From Pseudomonas putida (lineage in GTDB: Bacteria; Pseudomonadota; Gammaproteobacteria; Pseudomonadales; Pseudomonadaceae): 64,000 bases of DNA. Every line of letters begins with the position of its first letter. The stretch's first letter is position 1. A model generated the notes under the pieces. It saw nothing but the letters and a program-made list of their open reading frames with translations, was not told the DNA's origin and made no database searches. Shown here one piece after another: positions 36,801 through 46,402 of the stretch. Location of the stretch: assembly GCA_029953615.1 (NCBI GenBank), contig CP124529.1, forward strand, positions 4,800,494-4,864,493, given 5' to 3'. The position numbers were made by a program, and so were the translations under genes.

Positions 36801-36931
36801 GCCTGGTGTTCAGCCAGATCCTCACCCTTTACACGACACCGGTGGTCTACCTGTACCTGGACCGCCTGCGTCACCGTTTCAACCGTTGGCGTGGCGTGCG
36901 CACCGACGCCGCCCTGGAAACCCCGCTATGA
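33824..36931 (+). CDS. muxC: RND efflux inner-membrane transporter MuxC/MdtC-like
   Basis: 1035 aa, 12 TM helices and two large periplasmic loops. Key blocks: [15 protein letters not shown] near the start, [20 protein letters not shown] in TM4 with the paired Asp residues for proton transfer, and [20 protein letters not shown]. Full length, with no internal break. The ATG overlaps the muxB stop (ATGA), and its own stop overlaps the start of opmB. Two different RND pump genes in tandem are the hallmark of the MdtBC/MuxBC subgroup. Confidence 0.95.
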   Translation: MNLSGPFIRRPVATMLLSLAIMLLGGVSFGLLPVAPLPQMDFPVIVVSANLSGASPEVMASTVATPLERKLGSIAGVTTLTSSSNQGSTRVIIGFEMGRDIDGAAREVQAAINATRNLLPSGMRSMPTYKKINPSQAPIMVLSLTSDVLQKGQLYDLADTILSQSLAQVPGVGEVQIGGSSLPAVRIAVEPQLLNQYGLSLDEVRTAVSNANQRRPMGFVEDAERSWQVRANDQLESAKDYEPVVIRQQNGTILRLSDVATITDGVENRYNSGFFNDQSAVLLVVNRQTGANIIETVEQIKAQLPALQSLLPASVQLNVAMDRSPVIKATLKEAEHTLLIAVVLVILVVYLFLGSLRASLIPSLAVPVSLVGTFAVMYLCGFSLNNLSLMALILATGLVVDDAIVVLENISRHIEDGQPPMKAAFLGAREVGFTLLSMNVSLVAVFVSILFMGGIVRNLFQEFSITLAAAIIVSLVVSLSLTPMLCARWLKPQQAGQTRLQRWSDQLHQRMVGAYDHSLGWALRHKRLTLFSLLATIGLNIALYVVVPKTLMPQQDTGQLMGFIRGDDGLSFSVMQPKMEVYRRALLADPAVQSVAGFIGGNSGTNNAFVLVRLKPISERKIDAQKVIERLRKEMPKVPGGRLFLMADQDLQLGGGGRDQTSSQYLYTLQSGDLAALREWFPKVVAALRTLPQLTAIDARDGAGTQQVTLVVDRDQAKRLGIDMDMVTTVLNNAYSQRQISTIYDSLNQYQVVLEINPKYAWDPSTLEQVQVITADGARVPLSTIAHYENSLANDRVSHEGQFAAESIAFDVAEGYSPDQAMAALERAVAKLGLPEEVIARLGGSADAFAKTQEGQPLMILGALVLVYLVLGILYESYIHPLTILSTLPSAGVGALLALYVTGGEFSLISLLGLFLLIGVVKKNAILMIDLALQLERHQGLTPEESIRRACLLRLRPILMTTLAAILGALPLLLSHAEGAEMRQPLGLTIIGGLVFSQILTLYTTPVVYLYLDRLRHRFNRWRGVRTDAALETPL

Positions 36932-38415
36932 CTTTTGCCCAGACCCCACTTCACCGCGCTCTGCAGACGCTGACCCGCGGGCGTGGCTCGCGCCTGCTCG
37001 GCGCCGGGTTGTGCGTCGCCATGCTCAGCGCCTGCACCCTGAGCCCGGACTACCACCGCCCGGAGCTGAGCAGCACGGCCCAGTTCAAGCATGCCGAAGG
37101 CTGGACCCAGGCCACGCCGTCCGATGCCATTGCCCGCGGCGCCTGGTGGGAAATCTACGGCGATGCCGGGCTCAATGCGCTGGTAGAAGAGCTCAACCGC
37201 AGCAACCAGACTGTGGCACAGTCGGAGGCCCAGTACCGCCAGGCCCAGGCGCTGGTGCGCAGCAGCCGGGCGGCGCTGTTCCCCAGCCTGGACCTGAGCG
37301 TCAGCAAGAACCGCTCGGCCCAGGGCACCGGCAGCTCCAGTTCGAGCCTGTCCAACAACAGCAGCGGCATTCGCAACACCTACAACGCCCAGCTCGGCGT
37401 CAGTTGGGAAATCGACCTGTGGGGCAAGCTGCGCGAAACCCTCAACGCCAACCAGGCCAGTGCCGAAGCCAGCCTGGCTGACCTGGCCTCGATCCGCCTC
37501 AGCCAGCAGTCGGAACTGGTGCAGAACTACCTGCAGTTAAGGGTGATCGACGAGCAGAAGCGCCTGTTGGAAGCCACTGTGGCAGCTTATGAACGCTCCC
37601 TGCGGATGAACGAAAACCAGTACCGCGCCGGCGTCGCCGGCCCGGACGCGGTGGCCCAGGCGCGTACCCAGCTCAAGAGCACCCAGGCCGACCTGATCGA
37701 CCTGGTCTGGCAGCGCGCACAGTTCGAGAACGCCATTGCCGTGTTGCTGGGCAAGGCCCCGGCCGATTTCGCCCTGGCCGACAGCAAGGCCATTCCGGCG
37801 CTGCCGCAAATTCCGCTGGCCTTGCCCTCGCAGTTGCTGGAGCGGCGCCCGGACATCGCTGCGGCCGAACGCAACGTGATGGCTGCCAACGCCAACATCG
37901 GCGTGTCGCGGGCGGCGTACTTCCCGGACCTGAGCCTGAGCATGAGTGGAGGGTACTCCAGCAGCAGCTTCAGCAACTGGATCGAACTGCCCAACCGCTA
38001 CTGGTCGGTGGGCCCGCAGCTGGCACTGACCTTGTTCGACGCCGGCAAGCGCAGTGCCGAGGTGGACCGCACGGTGGCGGTGTATGACCAGACCGTGGCG
38101 CAGTACCGCCAGACCGTGCTCGACGGCTTCAAGGAAGTGGAAAACCTGCTGGTGCAATTGAAGGTGTATGGCGATGAAGCGGTGGTACGCCAGGAGGCAC
38201 TGGATGCTGCCCGCGAGTCGCTGCGCCTGACCGAGAACCAGTACCGCGCCGGGCTGATCGGCTACCTGGATGTGGTCAACGTGCAGACCACGGCACTGAG
38301 CAACGAGCGCAGTGTGTTGAACCTGCTGCAGGGGCGCCTGGTGGCCAGCGTGCAGCTGGTTGCCGCGCTGGGCGGTGGCTGGGATGCCGACCAGGCTCTT
38401 GCGGAGCAGGATTGA
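36928..38415 (+). CDS. opmB: Outer membrane efflux lipoprotein OpmB-like (TolC/NodT family)
   Basis: 495 aa. A signal peptide with lipobox LSAC places the N-terminal Cys at about residue 34 (MLSACTLSPDYHRPEL). Two OEP repeats follow, with the Ser/Gly loop SSSSLSNNSSGIRNTYNAQ and QYRAGVAGPDAVAQARTQL, then QYRAGLIGYLDVVNVQTTAL as the second repeat, typical of OprM/NodT channels. The start overlaps the muxC stop by 4 nt. It forms the outer membrane exit for MuxABC. Confidence 0.92.
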   Translation: MTFAQTPLHRALQTLTRGRGSRLLGAGLCVAMLSACTLSPDYHRPELSSTAQFKHAEGWTQATPSDAIARGAWWEIYGDAGLNALVEELNRSNQTVAQSEAQYRQAQALVRSSRAALFPSLDLSVSKNRSAQGTGSSSSSLSNNSSGIRNTYNAQLGVSWEIDLWGKLRETLNANQASAEASLADLASIRLSQQSELVQNYLQLRVIDEQKRLLEATVAAYERSLRMNENQYRAGVAGPDAVAQARTQLKSTQADLIDLVWQRAQFENAIAVLLGKAPADFALADSKAIPALPQIPLALPSQLLERRPDIAAAERNVMAANANIGVSRAAYFPDLSLSMSGGYSSSSFSNWIELPNRYWSVGPQLALTLFDAGKRSAEVDRTVAVYDQTVAQYRQTVLDGFKEVENLLVQLKVYGDEAVVRQEALDAARESLRLTENQYRAGLIGYLDVVNVQTTALSNERSVLNLLQGRLVASVQLVAALGGGWDADQALAEQD

Positions 38416-38437
38416 ATCGACCTTTGGACGCGGCTCC

Positions 38438-38563
38438 CTGTAGGAGCGGCCTTGTGTCGCGATCGGGCTGCGAAGCAGCCCCCAGAAATGGGTACAAGCA
38501 CAAATCACTGGGGGCGCTTCGCGCCCCGATCGCAACACAAGGCCGCTCCTGCAGCTACCGCGC
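38438..38563. repeat. REP pair, third sequence family
   Basis: CTGTAGGAGCGGCCTTGTGT followed by CGCGATCGGGCTGCGAAGCAGCC, and the inverse arm GCGCCCCGATCGCAACACAA with GGCCGCTCCTGCAG. The same family recurs at 59690-59816. It lies downstream of opmB. Confidence 0.8.
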
Positions 38564-38687
38564 ATCCGTCCAGGCCCTTGTAGTCTTTGGATCCATTCCC
38601 ATTCGCAAAAACCCCGTGCGTTTCGCTTAAGCTTGAGTACAATCGTCAGCTTTTTCCGGGCCCCCCGTCCCGCCGCTGGAACTTCCA

Positions 38688-40780
38688 ATGCTGACCGGTA
38701 GCTACTCCTCTTCGCTGGTGTTGATTTCGCTGTGCGTGGCGATCCTGGCGTCCTATACCGCCCTTGACCTGACCGGCCGCATCGCCACGGCCAAAGGCCG
38801 GGCTGCCTGGCTATGGATGGGGGGAGGCGCATTGGCCATGGGCATCGGCGTGTGGTCGATGCACTTCATCGGCATGCTTGCCTTCAGCTTGCCCATCGAC
38901 CTGGGGTACGACCTTGCCCTGACCGCGTTCTCGCTGCTGATCGCCGTGTTGTCTTCGGGCTTTGCCTTGTGGTTGGTCAGTCAGCCGAGCCTGCCTTGGC
39001 AGCAGTTGGCGTTTGGCGCGCTGATCATGGGCGCCGGTATCGCCTGCATGCACTACACCGGCATGGCCGCGCTGCGCATGCTGCCGGGCATCGACTATGA
39101 TCCGACGCTGTTCGGGGCCTCGCTGCTGATCGCCGTGGGCGCCTCGGCAGCGGCCTTGTGGATCGCCTTCCGTCTGCGCGCGCATACCCCCTATGTGCGG
39201 CAGATTCGCGGCCTGGCGGCGGTGGTGATGGGCTTTGCCATCGTCGGCATGCACTACACAGGCATGTCTGCGGCGAACTTCCCCGAAGGCAGCTTCTGCG
39301 GTGCGCTGGCGGGGGGCGGTTTGCAAGGCGATGGCCTGGTCTACCTGGTACTGATCACCACCCTGGCGGTACTTGCGGTGGCCTTGCTCACTTCGGTGCT
39401 GGACGCCCGCCTGGAGGCGCGCACCGCCGAGCTGGCCCGCTCGCTGACCCTGGCCAACCAGGAGCTGACCCAACTGGCCCTGCACGACACCCTTACCGAC
39501 CTGCCCAACCGTACCCTGCTGGCCGACCGTATCGAGCAGGCCATCGCCAAGGTAGCGGAGCAGGGTGGCTGTTTCGCCCTGATGTTCATCGACCTGGACG
39601 GCTTCAAACCTGTCAACGATGCCTTTGGCCACCACATCGGCGACCTGCTGCTCAAGGCCGTGGCGGCGCGCCTGCGCGGGCACCTGCACAGCCAGGACAC
39701 CCTGGCGCGCATCGGCGGCGACGAATTCGTGCTGCTGGTGCAGTTGCGCGAGCCGAACGATGCCATGGATGTGGCGGTAAAGCAGGTCAACCTGGTGTCA
39801 CGGCCGTTCCGCGTGGCCGAGCATGACCTGCAACTGACGGCGAGCCTGGGCATCGTCCTGTACCCGGGCAATGGCCAGGACCAGCACGAGCTGCTGCGCA
39901 ACGCCGACGCCGCCATGTACCACGCCAAGAGCGCCGGCAAGAACGGCTACAGCTTCTTCGACGTGTCGATGAACAGCAACGCGCCCGCCAGCAACTGCAG
40001 TTGCTGCAGGACCTGCGCCAGGCCCTGGAGCAGCGTCAGTTCCGCCTGCACTACCAGCCCAAGTTCGACGCCCAGAACTGCCAGCCGATCGGTGCCGAGG
40101 CCCTGCTGCGCTGGGAGCACCCGCAGCAGGGCCTGTTGCTGCCCGACCGCTTCATCGGCCTGGCGGAAAAGACCGGCCTGATCATCCCCATTGGCGAATG
40201 GGTGCTCATCGAGGCCTGCCGGCAGATGCGCCAGTGGCTGGACCAAGGGCACCACGGCTGGCGCATGGCGGTGAACCTGTCGGCCATCCAGTTCTGCCAT
40301 GCCGGGCTGGTCGAGAGCGTCGCCCGAGCCCTGCAGCAAAACAACCTGCCGGCCAACTGCCTGACCCTGGAAATCACCGAAACCACAGCCATGCATGACG
40401 CCGATGCCAGCCTGGCGGTACTGCAACGGTTGGCCGACATGGGCGTTGACCTGTCCATCGATGACTTTGGCACCGGCTATTCCAGCCTGATGTACCTCAA
40501 GCGCCTGCCGGCCAACGAGCTGAAGATCGACCGCGGCTTTGTGCGTGAGCTGGAGCAGGACAGTGACGATGCGGCGATCGTTTCAGCCATTGTCGCGCTA
40601 GGCCAGGCGCTGGGCCTGCGCATCGTTGCCGAAGGGGTGGAGACCGACAAGCAGCAGGACTTCCTGACCCGCCTGGGCTGTGATTCGTTGCAAGGCTACC
40701 TGCTCGGCCAGCCGGTGCCGGCCGAGCAGTTCATGGGCAAGTTGCAGGCCATGCGCCCGGAAAGTATGGCAGCGGGCTAA
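38688..40780 (+). CDS. MHYT-GGDEF-EAL membrane protein for cyclic di-GMP turnover (one frameshift)
   Basis: Reconstructed product about 696 aa. The N-terminal MHYT sensor has seven TM helices with motifs MHFIGM, MHYTGM and MHYTGM, proposed to bind copper and sense NO, CO or O2. The GGDEF domain keeps RIGGDEF; the inhibitory I-site position reads HSQD instead of RxxD. The EAL domain has GAEALLRW, EITETTAM, IDDFGTGYSSL, LKIDRGFV and VAEGVET. The frame breaks near 39983 (GCGCCCGCC), a +2 or -1 change; restoring it gives ARQQLQLLQDLRQALEQRQF. Architecture as in P. aeruginosa MucR/NbdA. It converges on the DUF1652-like gene with a 4-nt overlap. Confidence 0.85.
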
Positions 40781-41037
40781 ACAGCGTCGCGCAAGGTGGC
40801 GGCGGGCATGAAGGTATCCATCTCCGCCTCGACGGCCTCGATGATGCGCTCTACATCGGCGGCGGCCATGATCGCCGAGCAAGGAATGCCGGCAATCGCC
40901 AGGAAGGTTTCGCCGGTGGCGCGATCGAATAGCCGCGCGACCATGCTGCGCGGTGCATCCATGCTGGCTTCGAAGCCCAGTGGGTGGAAATGCCAGCGCA
41001 TCACCTGGCAGGCGTTGGGGAACGTCATCTTGTTCAT
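40777..41037 (-). CDS. Small DUF1652-like protein
   Basis: 86 aa, cytosolic. RATGETFLAIAGIPCSAI followed by a helix ADVERIIEAVEAEMD fits the pattern I recall for DUF1652 proteins of pseudomonads (an Asp/Ala-tG-x-x-L-x-V-x-GI block and a helix with x-I-x-x-L/V). Function unknown. The start at 41037 has AAGGAGG upstream. It ends inside the last codons of the convergent EAL gene. Confidence 0.55.
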   Translation of the reverse strand: MNKMTFPNACQVMRWHFHPLGFEASMDAPRSMVARLFDRATGETFLAIAGIPCSAIMAAADVERIIEAVEAEMDTFMPAATLRDAV

Positions 41038-41322
41038 GCCAGCCTCCTTGTCCGTACCTGGACATGGTGTGCGGGTGGCCACATCGATGCGGCCGCCGGG
41101 AAAGTAACCATAGCACCTGTCACGCGCGATTCTTGTCTGCAAATACGACAAATGTACTAATGCATGACAAAGGTCACATCCTGGTCATGGCTAGCGCTTT
41201 TCGAGGGGCCGCACGGCAAACGTTTTCCTCGCACCTTGTCGGTGAGGCATGGGGTAAATCTGCAACTTTTCAGGTAGAGGGGTGAGCCCATAGATTCAGA
41301 CGAACGGTGCAGCGCTGAAGCA
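41038..41322. other. Intergenic stretch between the DUF1652-like gene and Rhs gene 2
   Basis: 285 nt without a convincing ORF. It is less GC-rich than the flanks near 41130-41180 (AATACGACAAATGTACTAATGC region). It holds the promoter of the DUF1652-like gene and the 3' region of Rhs gene 2. No immunity gene is seen here. Confidence 0.4.
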
Positions 41323-41961
41323 CTACCTGCGAATATCAACAACCTGTTCTGCCGGTGATCCTGGCGTACGAGGAGTAGGTCCTGACGGGTGTGCTGAGGC
41401 AGGTACCTGAGCTTGCAGAATCATGGTGTTAGCCCGCATAGAAAGTTCGGTGGGAACTGCGGTTGCCGCCGTTATTACATCGCGACCTATGTTGAAAGCG
41501 GGGGTTAGCTGCCTGCCTGCATGACGTATCGTTTCCGCTAAAGCCTCATCAGCCGCCAGGACTATCGACCGAGTCGCGCGACCGAGATGGCGCTGGGCCG
41601 CAACTGTAGTCCGCGCGAAGATACGAAGCAGATAACGGAAAATGGCAAACTGGCCACTTGGATCGTACTTGTTGACGGGATCTCCTTGGCAATAACTATA
41701 CGGGTTGACCCCTCCTTTGCCGAAAGGAGATAGCTCATCAGGCGTTGTAAACCGAAAAACGCGGGGTTGATAAACCCGTAGGCCATTGCCCAGCGGATAA
41801 CCGTGCGAGATAGGGTCGAAGCGTTCACCTGCAAAAGCTGACATCAGCAGGGCTATGCCTGCAGTACCGTCGCCATAAGGTGTGTAGTGATATGCAGAAC
41901 TTGAGGGAGATGTCCCGATAACCGATTGTGCGCAGTCCAATTGGTAAAGCTTGGCGCTCAT
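41323..41961 (-). CDS. Orphan Rhs core protein with an uncharacterised C-terminal region
   Basis: 212 aa. MSAKLYQLDCAQSVIGTSPS opens like other orphan Rhs/TccC-tail proteins of P. putida. Residues about 25-104 are the RHS core end (AYHYTPYGD, GYPLGNGLRVYQP, LSPFGKGGVNPYSYCQGDPV, NKYDPSGQ). The C-terminal 108 residues are helical (RTTVAAQRHLGRATRSIVLA) with a Pro/Ser-rich end; I recognise no toxin motif. The upstream and downstream intergenic regions are AT-rich. There is no good SD and no immunity gene. Possibly a remnant or a donor cassette for larger Rhs proteins. Confidence 0.7.
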   Translation of the reverse strand: MSAKLYQLDCAQSVIGTSPSSSAYHYTPYGDGTAGIALLMSAFAGERFDPISHGYPLGNGLRVYQPRVFRFTTPDELSPFGKGGVNPYSYCQGDPVNKYDPSGQFAIFRYLLRIFARTTVAAQRHLGRATRSIVLAADEALAETIRHAGRQLTPAFNIGRDVITAATAVPTELSMRANTMILQAQVPASAHPSGPTPRTPGSPAEQVVDIRR

Positions 41962-42179
41962 GCTGTTGGATTTTTGGCCTATGTTGCAATTCCCTGAGCC
42001 ATTACGAGGCGATCAGTCAAAGAACCTGAGCAACTACATAAACGGTCTGATTGATAGTAAAGTCGAGTGATTGTGGCTTGCTTCGCAGGAGCAGTCATGC
42101 TTGTAACCTGCTGTGGTTATCGGGGGCTTGATTATTTCCAACGTCTGATCGCACGTCTACTGGCAGAAGTGTCAGGGCG
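41962..42179. other. AT-rich intergenic stretch upstream of Rhs gene 2
   Basis: 218 nt, noticeably less GC-rich than the window. I see no ORF, no REP and no clear terminator. It probably travelled with the Rhs module. Confidence 0.4.
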
Positions 42180-42827
42180 CTAACCCAGCAGTCCTGCCGC
42201 AATATTGATAGTGAATCCTAATATCGCCGTATTGAACACGAACCCCACCAGCGAATGCGCCAGCACCACCCGCCGCAGGCCCCGCCCAGCGACGCCGACA
42301 TCGGAGGTTTGCACGGCCACGCTGATGGTGAACGAGAAGTAGTGGAAGTCCCAGTAATCCGGGTTGCGCTCGCCGTCGGCGAAGCGCAGCGGCGGTTCGT
42401 GGGTTTGCCCGGTGTAGAACAGCCGGGCGTAGTGCAGGCTGAAGATGCAGCCGATCAGCAGCCAGGAACCGGCCACGGTCAGGCCGGGGTAGAGGTAGTG
42501 CAGGGCCAGGTCGGTGCCTTGCAGGCCACGGCTGGACACCAGTTGCAGGGTGACGGCGGCAAGGCTGGCGATGGCGGCGATGCACACGGTGAGCAGGACC
42601 AGGCCGGCGTTTTCGTCTTCGACGCGGGCCACCTTGCGGACCTTTTCCGGGCTGGCGCTCCAGCTCAGGTAGAGCACCAGCAGCAGGTATAGCCACACGC
42701 CCAGGTTCCAGCCGACGAGGATGTGCTGCACGATGTCGCCAGCGGGGATCAGCCAGGCGCCGAGCAGGCCGACCACGGTGGCGATGCTCAGGCGCGGGTG
42801 GGTGTGGGTCAGGCGGTGGAAAGCCAT
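42180..42827 (-). CDS. DUF1345 family membrane protein
   Basis: 215 aa with five hydrophobic segments. The central block [19 protein letters not shown], then [19 protein letters not shown] and [20 protein letters not shown], is the DUF1345 signature (Y-x-D-F-x-Y-F-S-F and Q-T-S-D). The role is unknown; the family is common in inner membranes of Proteobacteria. The start at 42827 gives the normal length. Confidence 0.85.
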   Translation of the reverse strand: MAFHRLTHTHPRLSIATVVGLLGAWLIPAGDIVQHILVGWNLGVWLYLLLVLYLSWSASPEKVRKVARVEDENAGLVLLTVCIAAIASLAAVTLQLVSSRGLQGTDLALHYLYPGLTVAGSWLLIGCIFSLHYARLFYTGQTHEPPLRFADGERNPDYWDFHYFSFTISVAVQTSDVGVAGRGLRRVVLAHSLVGFVFNTAILGFTINIAAGLLG

Positions 42828-43166
42828 GGGGTCTCGTTTACCGTGGGTATGGGTACCACTCTAGACGGCTATCAGAGAGAGGAGCGGCATGCGATGTGGC
42901 CTGGTACCTGTCACTTAAGCAATTTGGGGCCGCTTTGCGGCCCATCGCCGGCCTCCCACAGGTACCGCGCAGAACTCAGGAATTGTGCGATCTCTGTGGG
43001 AGCTGGCTTGCCGGCGATGGGCTGCGTAGCAGCCCTGTTAACGCTAACTCACAGGCATTAGCTATGTGGCCTGTCCTTTTCGTTGCTGTCACCCATCGCA
43101 CGCCATTGCAACTCTCAGTACACTGCACGCTCCAACACCAACATCCGTTGAACTCGAGGTTTCTGC
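42828..43166. repeat. Intergenic stretch holding a REP pair
   Basis: The REP pair spans about 42926-43037: GGGGCCGCTTTGCGGCCCAT at the left, GGCTTGCCGGCGATGGGCTG at the right (second REP family). The rest (43038-43166) probably holds the pgm promoter. Confidence 0.75.
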
Positions 43167-44804
43167 ATGACGCTCAGTCCTTTGGCAGGCAAGCCGGCTC
43201 CGGCCAGCGTGCTGGTCGATATTCCCCGACTGCTCACCGCCTACTACACCGGCCGCCCCGACGCTGCCGTGGCGGCTCAGCGGGTGGCCTTCGGCACCTC
43301 AGGGCACCGGGGCACTTCGCTTGAATTGAGTTTCAACGAGTACCACGTCCTGGCCATCACTCAGGCCATCTGTCTGTATCGCCAGGAGAAGGGCATCGAT
43401 GGCCCGCTGTTCATCGGCGCCGATACCCACGCGCTGTCGGCACCGGCCACCGCCAGCGCCCTGGAGGTGCTGGCGGCCAATGGCGTGCAGGTGATGCTGT
43501 CCAAGAATGACGAATACACGCCGACGCCGGCCGTGTCCCACGCCATCCTCTGCCATAACCGTGGCCGCACCCAGGGCCTGGCCGACGGCATCGTCATCAC
43601 GCCGTCGCACAACCCGCCGCAGAGTGGTGGCTTCAAGTACAACCCGCCCAATGGCGGCCCGGCCGACAGCGACGTGACCAAGTGGATCGAGGCCAAGGCC
43701 AACGAACTGCTGGCCGCTGAACTGGCGGGCGTCAAGCGCATGGACCATGCCCAGGCGTTGCAGGCATCCACCACCCAGCGCCACGACTACGTGACCAACT
43801 ACGTGGCCGACCTGGAAAACGTCATCGACTTCGACGTCATCCGCAGCGCCAAGCTGCGCCTTGGCGTCGACCCGCTGGGCGGGGCAGGGGTGCGCTACTG
43901 GGCGGCGATCGCCGAGCATTACAAACTGGACCTGGAAGTGGTGAACACCGAGGTCGACCCGACCTTCCGCTTCATGACCGTCGACTGGGACGGCCAGATC
44001 CGCATGGACCCGTCCTCGCCATATGCCATGCAGGGCCTGATCGGCCTGCGCGAACGCTTCGACGTGGCCTTCGCCTGCGATCCGGACCACGACCGCCACG
44101 GCATCGTCACCCCGGACGGCCTGCTGCAGCCGAACAACTACCTAGCCGTGGCTATCGACTACCTGTATCGCCACCGCCCGCAATGGCGCAGCGATGCTGC
44201 CGTTGGCAAGACCGTGGTTTCCAGCGGCCTGATCGACCGCGTCACCCGGCGCCTTGGCCGTGAGCTGTACGAAGTGCCGGTGGGCTTCAAGTTCTTCGCT
44301 CAAGGCCTGTTCGACGGCTCGCTGGGCTTTGGTGGCGAAGAAAGTGCCGGGGCTTCGTTCCTGCGCCGCGATGGCTCGGTATGGGCCACCGACAAGGACG
44401 GTCTGATCCCGGCCTTGCTGGCTGCCGAGATGACCGCCCGCACCGGGCGCAACCCGAGCCAGGCCTACGCCGACCTGACCGAGGCGCTGGGCAAGCCGTT
44501 CGCCACCCGTGTCGAAGCCAAGGCCGATGCGCGGCAGAAGGCTTTGCTCAGCAAGCTGGCGCCGGAGCAGGTGAAGTCGACCGAGCTGGCGGGTGAGCCG
44601 ATCGTGCAGATCCTCAGCCATGCACCCGGCAACGGCCAGGCGATCGGCGGGCTGAAGGTGATCACCGCCAATGGCTGGTTCGCCGCGCGTCCGTCGGGCA
44701 CCGAGGACATCTACAAGATCTACGCCGAAAGCTTCATCGACGAGGCGCACCTGCAGCGCCTGGTACAGGAAGCGCAGGTGCTGGTGGATGCGGCGATTGC
44801 CTGA
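43167..44804 (+). CDS. pgm: Phosphoglucomutase, alpha-D-glucose phosphate-specific
   Basis: 545 aa, typical Pgm length. It interconverts glucose 1-phosphate and glucose 6-phosphate. Phosphoserine loop [12 protein letters not shown], metal-binding CDPDHDRHG, sugar-binding GGEESAG and phosphate-binding [10 protein letters not shown] are all present, as is the N-terminal FGTSGHRG. The gene stands alone between a REP-containing gap and the ECF sigma gene. Confidence 0.95.
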   Translation: MTLSPLAGKPAPASVLVDIPRLLTAYYTGRPDAAVAAQRVAFGTSGHRGTSLELSFNEYHVLAITQAICLYRQEKGIDGPLFIGADTHALSAPATASALEVLAANGVQVMLSKNDEYTPTPAVSHAILCHNRGRTQGLADGIVITPSHNPPQSGGFKYNPPNGGPADSDVTKWIEAKANELLAAELAGVKRMDHAQALQASTTQRHDYVTNYVADLENVIDFDVIRSAKLRLGVDPLGGAGVRYWAAIAEHYKLDLEVVNTEVDPTFRFMTVDWDGQIRMDPSSPYAMQGLIGLRERFDVAFACDPDHDRHGIVTPDGLLQPNNYLAVAIDYLYRHRPQWRSDAAVGKTVVSSGLIDRVTRRLGRELYEVPVGFKFFAQGLFDGSLGFGGEESAGASFLRRDGSVWATDKDGLIPALLAAEMTARTGRNPSQAYADLTEALGKPFATRVEAKADARQKALLSKLAPEQVKSTELAGEPIVQILSHAPGNGQAIGGLKVITANGWFAARPSGTEDIYKIYAESFIDEAHLQRLVQEAQVLVDAAIA

Positions 44805-44837
44805 TCGGTAACAAACCGCTTGGTTCTGTGGTGCGCT

Positions 44838-44862
44838 GTAAATTAGAATTAATCTTATTTAC
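44838..44862. promoter_or_regulatory. Candidate Fur box upstream of the ECF sigma gene
   Basis: GTAAATTAGAATTAATCTTATTTAC is AT-rich and almost palindromic, and lies 21 nt before the sigma gene start. It resembles a Fur box only in part, but iron-starvation sigma factors of Pseudomonas are usually Fur-controlled. Confidence 0.55.
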
Positions 44863-44882
44863 GCCGCCGCAGGGCCTTCCCC

Positions 44883-45395
44883 ATGATCGACGCCGCGCCG
44901 CCACCGAAGCCTAGCCTGCCTGCCCTGTACCGGGAGCATCGCAGCTGGCTGGAAAACTGGCTGCGCCGGCGCATGGGCAATGCCTGGGATGCCGCCGACC
45001 TCAGTCAGGATACTTTCCTGCGCGTCCTGGCCAGTGCTCAGCCGCTGGCAGATATTCGTGAACCACGCGCTTACCTGCTGACCGTGGGCAAGCGCCTGCT
45101 CAGCAATTTCCACCAACGGCGCAGCCTGGAACAGGCCTACCTGGACGCCTTGGCGCATTTGCCCGAGCAGCATGTGCCTTCGCCAGAGCAGCGCTGGATA
45201 GTGCTGGAAACCCTGCAAGCGCTGGATGAACTGCTCGACGGCCTCAAGGCGCCGGTGCGCAGGGCTTTTCTCTGGAGCCAGCTGGAAGGCCTGGGCTATG
45301 CCGAAATCGGCGAGCGCCTGGGCGTATGCCAGCGCTCGGTGAAGCGCTACATGGCACAGGCTTACGAACACTGCCTGCTGGCCGAATTGCAATGA
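44883..45395 (+). CDS. FecI-type ECF sigma factor (iron starvation)
   Basis: 170 aa. Region 2 includes RMGNAWDAADLSQDTFLRVL and AYLLTVGKRLLSNFHQRR; region 4 reads FLWSQLEGLGYAEIGERLGV followed by CQRSVKRYMAQAYEHCL. These match FecI/FpvI-like sigma70 factors that transcribe a TonB receptor gene in response to a ferri-siderophore. The stop overlaps the FecR-type gene (ATGA). A Fur-box-like site lies immediately upstream. Confidence 0.92.
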   Translation: MIDAAPPPKPSLPALYREHRSWLENWLRRRMGNAWDAADLSQDTFLRVLASAQPLADIREPRAYLLTVGKRLLSNFHQRRSLEQAYLDALAHLPEQHVPSPEQRWIVLETLQALDELLDGLKAPVRRAFLWSQLEGLGYAEIGERLGVCQRSVKRYMAQAYEHCLLAELQ

Positions 45396-46336
45396 CCAGC
45401 CATTCCCCCGATACCCGCGAAGCTGTACGTGCTGCGGCGCGTTGGCTGGCACTGCTGGATTCTGGTGACGCCAACGAAACGGACTTGCAACGCCTGGCGC
45501 AATGGCGCGCCAGCAACAGCTTGAACGAAGACGCCTGGCAAAAGGCCGCATTGCTGCGCGCGCGTTTTTCCGGGTTGCCCGGGGCGTTGGCGATGGCCAC
45601 CCTCGACCGCCCGGATACCGGCCGACGGGCGCTGCTCAAGCAGGCCCTGGGGGTTGCAGCGCTGCTACCGGCGGCCTGGCTGGTCAGTCGCGAGCTGCCG
45701 CTGGAGGCCTGGACAGCCGACCTGCACACCTCGGTAGGCGAGCGCCGGCAGGTGCTGCTGAGCGATGGCACCTTCGTGCAGTTGAACACCGACAGTGCGG
45801 TGGATATCGACCTTGGTGCTCGCCGCCTGACACTGCTGCGCGGTGAAGTAGCGGTCAAGGTGCCTGCTGACTTGAGCCTGACCTTGCAAGTGCCTCACGG
45901 CCAAGTGGCGCTCAATGACGGTGAGGTCTGTCTGCGTCTGATTGATAACGCCTGCCGGGTGTCGGTGGTCAATGGGGTGGCCCGCCTGCAGCCGTTACGC
46001 GGCCCTGCGATGCTGTTACGGGCCGGGCAGCAGGCCCGTTTGCAGGCGGCTGGCGTTGGCCCGGCGAGAGCGTTTGATGCCTGGCCGCTAGGCTGGCGCG
46101 AAGGCGTGCTGCGCCTGGACGACCGTCCACTGGGCGAGCTGCTGCACGAACTGCGCAGGTACCGCCCCGGGCTGTTGCGCTGGGCACCGGAGCTGGAGCG
46201 CCTGCGCGTAACCGGCACCTTCCGCCTCGACGACACCGACCGGGTGCTGGCCTTGCTTGCTGCCAGCCTGCCACTGCAGGTGCAGTCGCGTACGCGTTAC
46301 TGGGTCAGCCTGGCCGCGCGAAAAAATCGTGCGTGA
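45392..46336 (+). CDS. FecR-type anti-sigma / signal-transducing protein
   Basis: 314 aa. The N-terminal cytosolic part (about 1-75) has the conserved AARWLALLDSG and LARWRAS-like pattern; a single TM segment lies near residues 80-98 (LGVAALLPAAWLVS). The periplasmic FecR domain has TSVGERRQVLLSDGTFVQLN and ends with a secretin-like short N-terminal part (FRLDDTDRVLALLAASLP), which contacts the receptor's signalling domain. It couples the TonB receptor to the sigma factor. Confidence 0.92.
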   Translation: MTSHSPDTREAVRAAARWLALLDSGDANETDLQRLAQWRASNSLNEDAWQKAALLRARFSGLPGALAMATLDRPDTGRRALLKQALGVAALLPAAWLVSRELPLEAWTADLHTSVGERRQVLLSDGTFVQLNTDSAVDIDLGARRLTLLRGEVAVKVPADLSLTLQVPHGQVALNDGEVCLRLIDNACRVSVVNGVARLQPLRGPAMLLRAGQQARLQAAGVGPARAFDAWPLGWREGVLRLDDRPLGELLHELRRYRPGLLRWAPELERLRVTGTFRLDDTDRVLALLAASLPLQVQSRTRYWVSLAARKNRA

Positions 46337-46402
46337 GGCTGTCCCCTTTTTTTCCTTCGCCGGTCATTACCGGTAGGAGCAAATAAAGGGGAGCCTTGTT
46401 CA

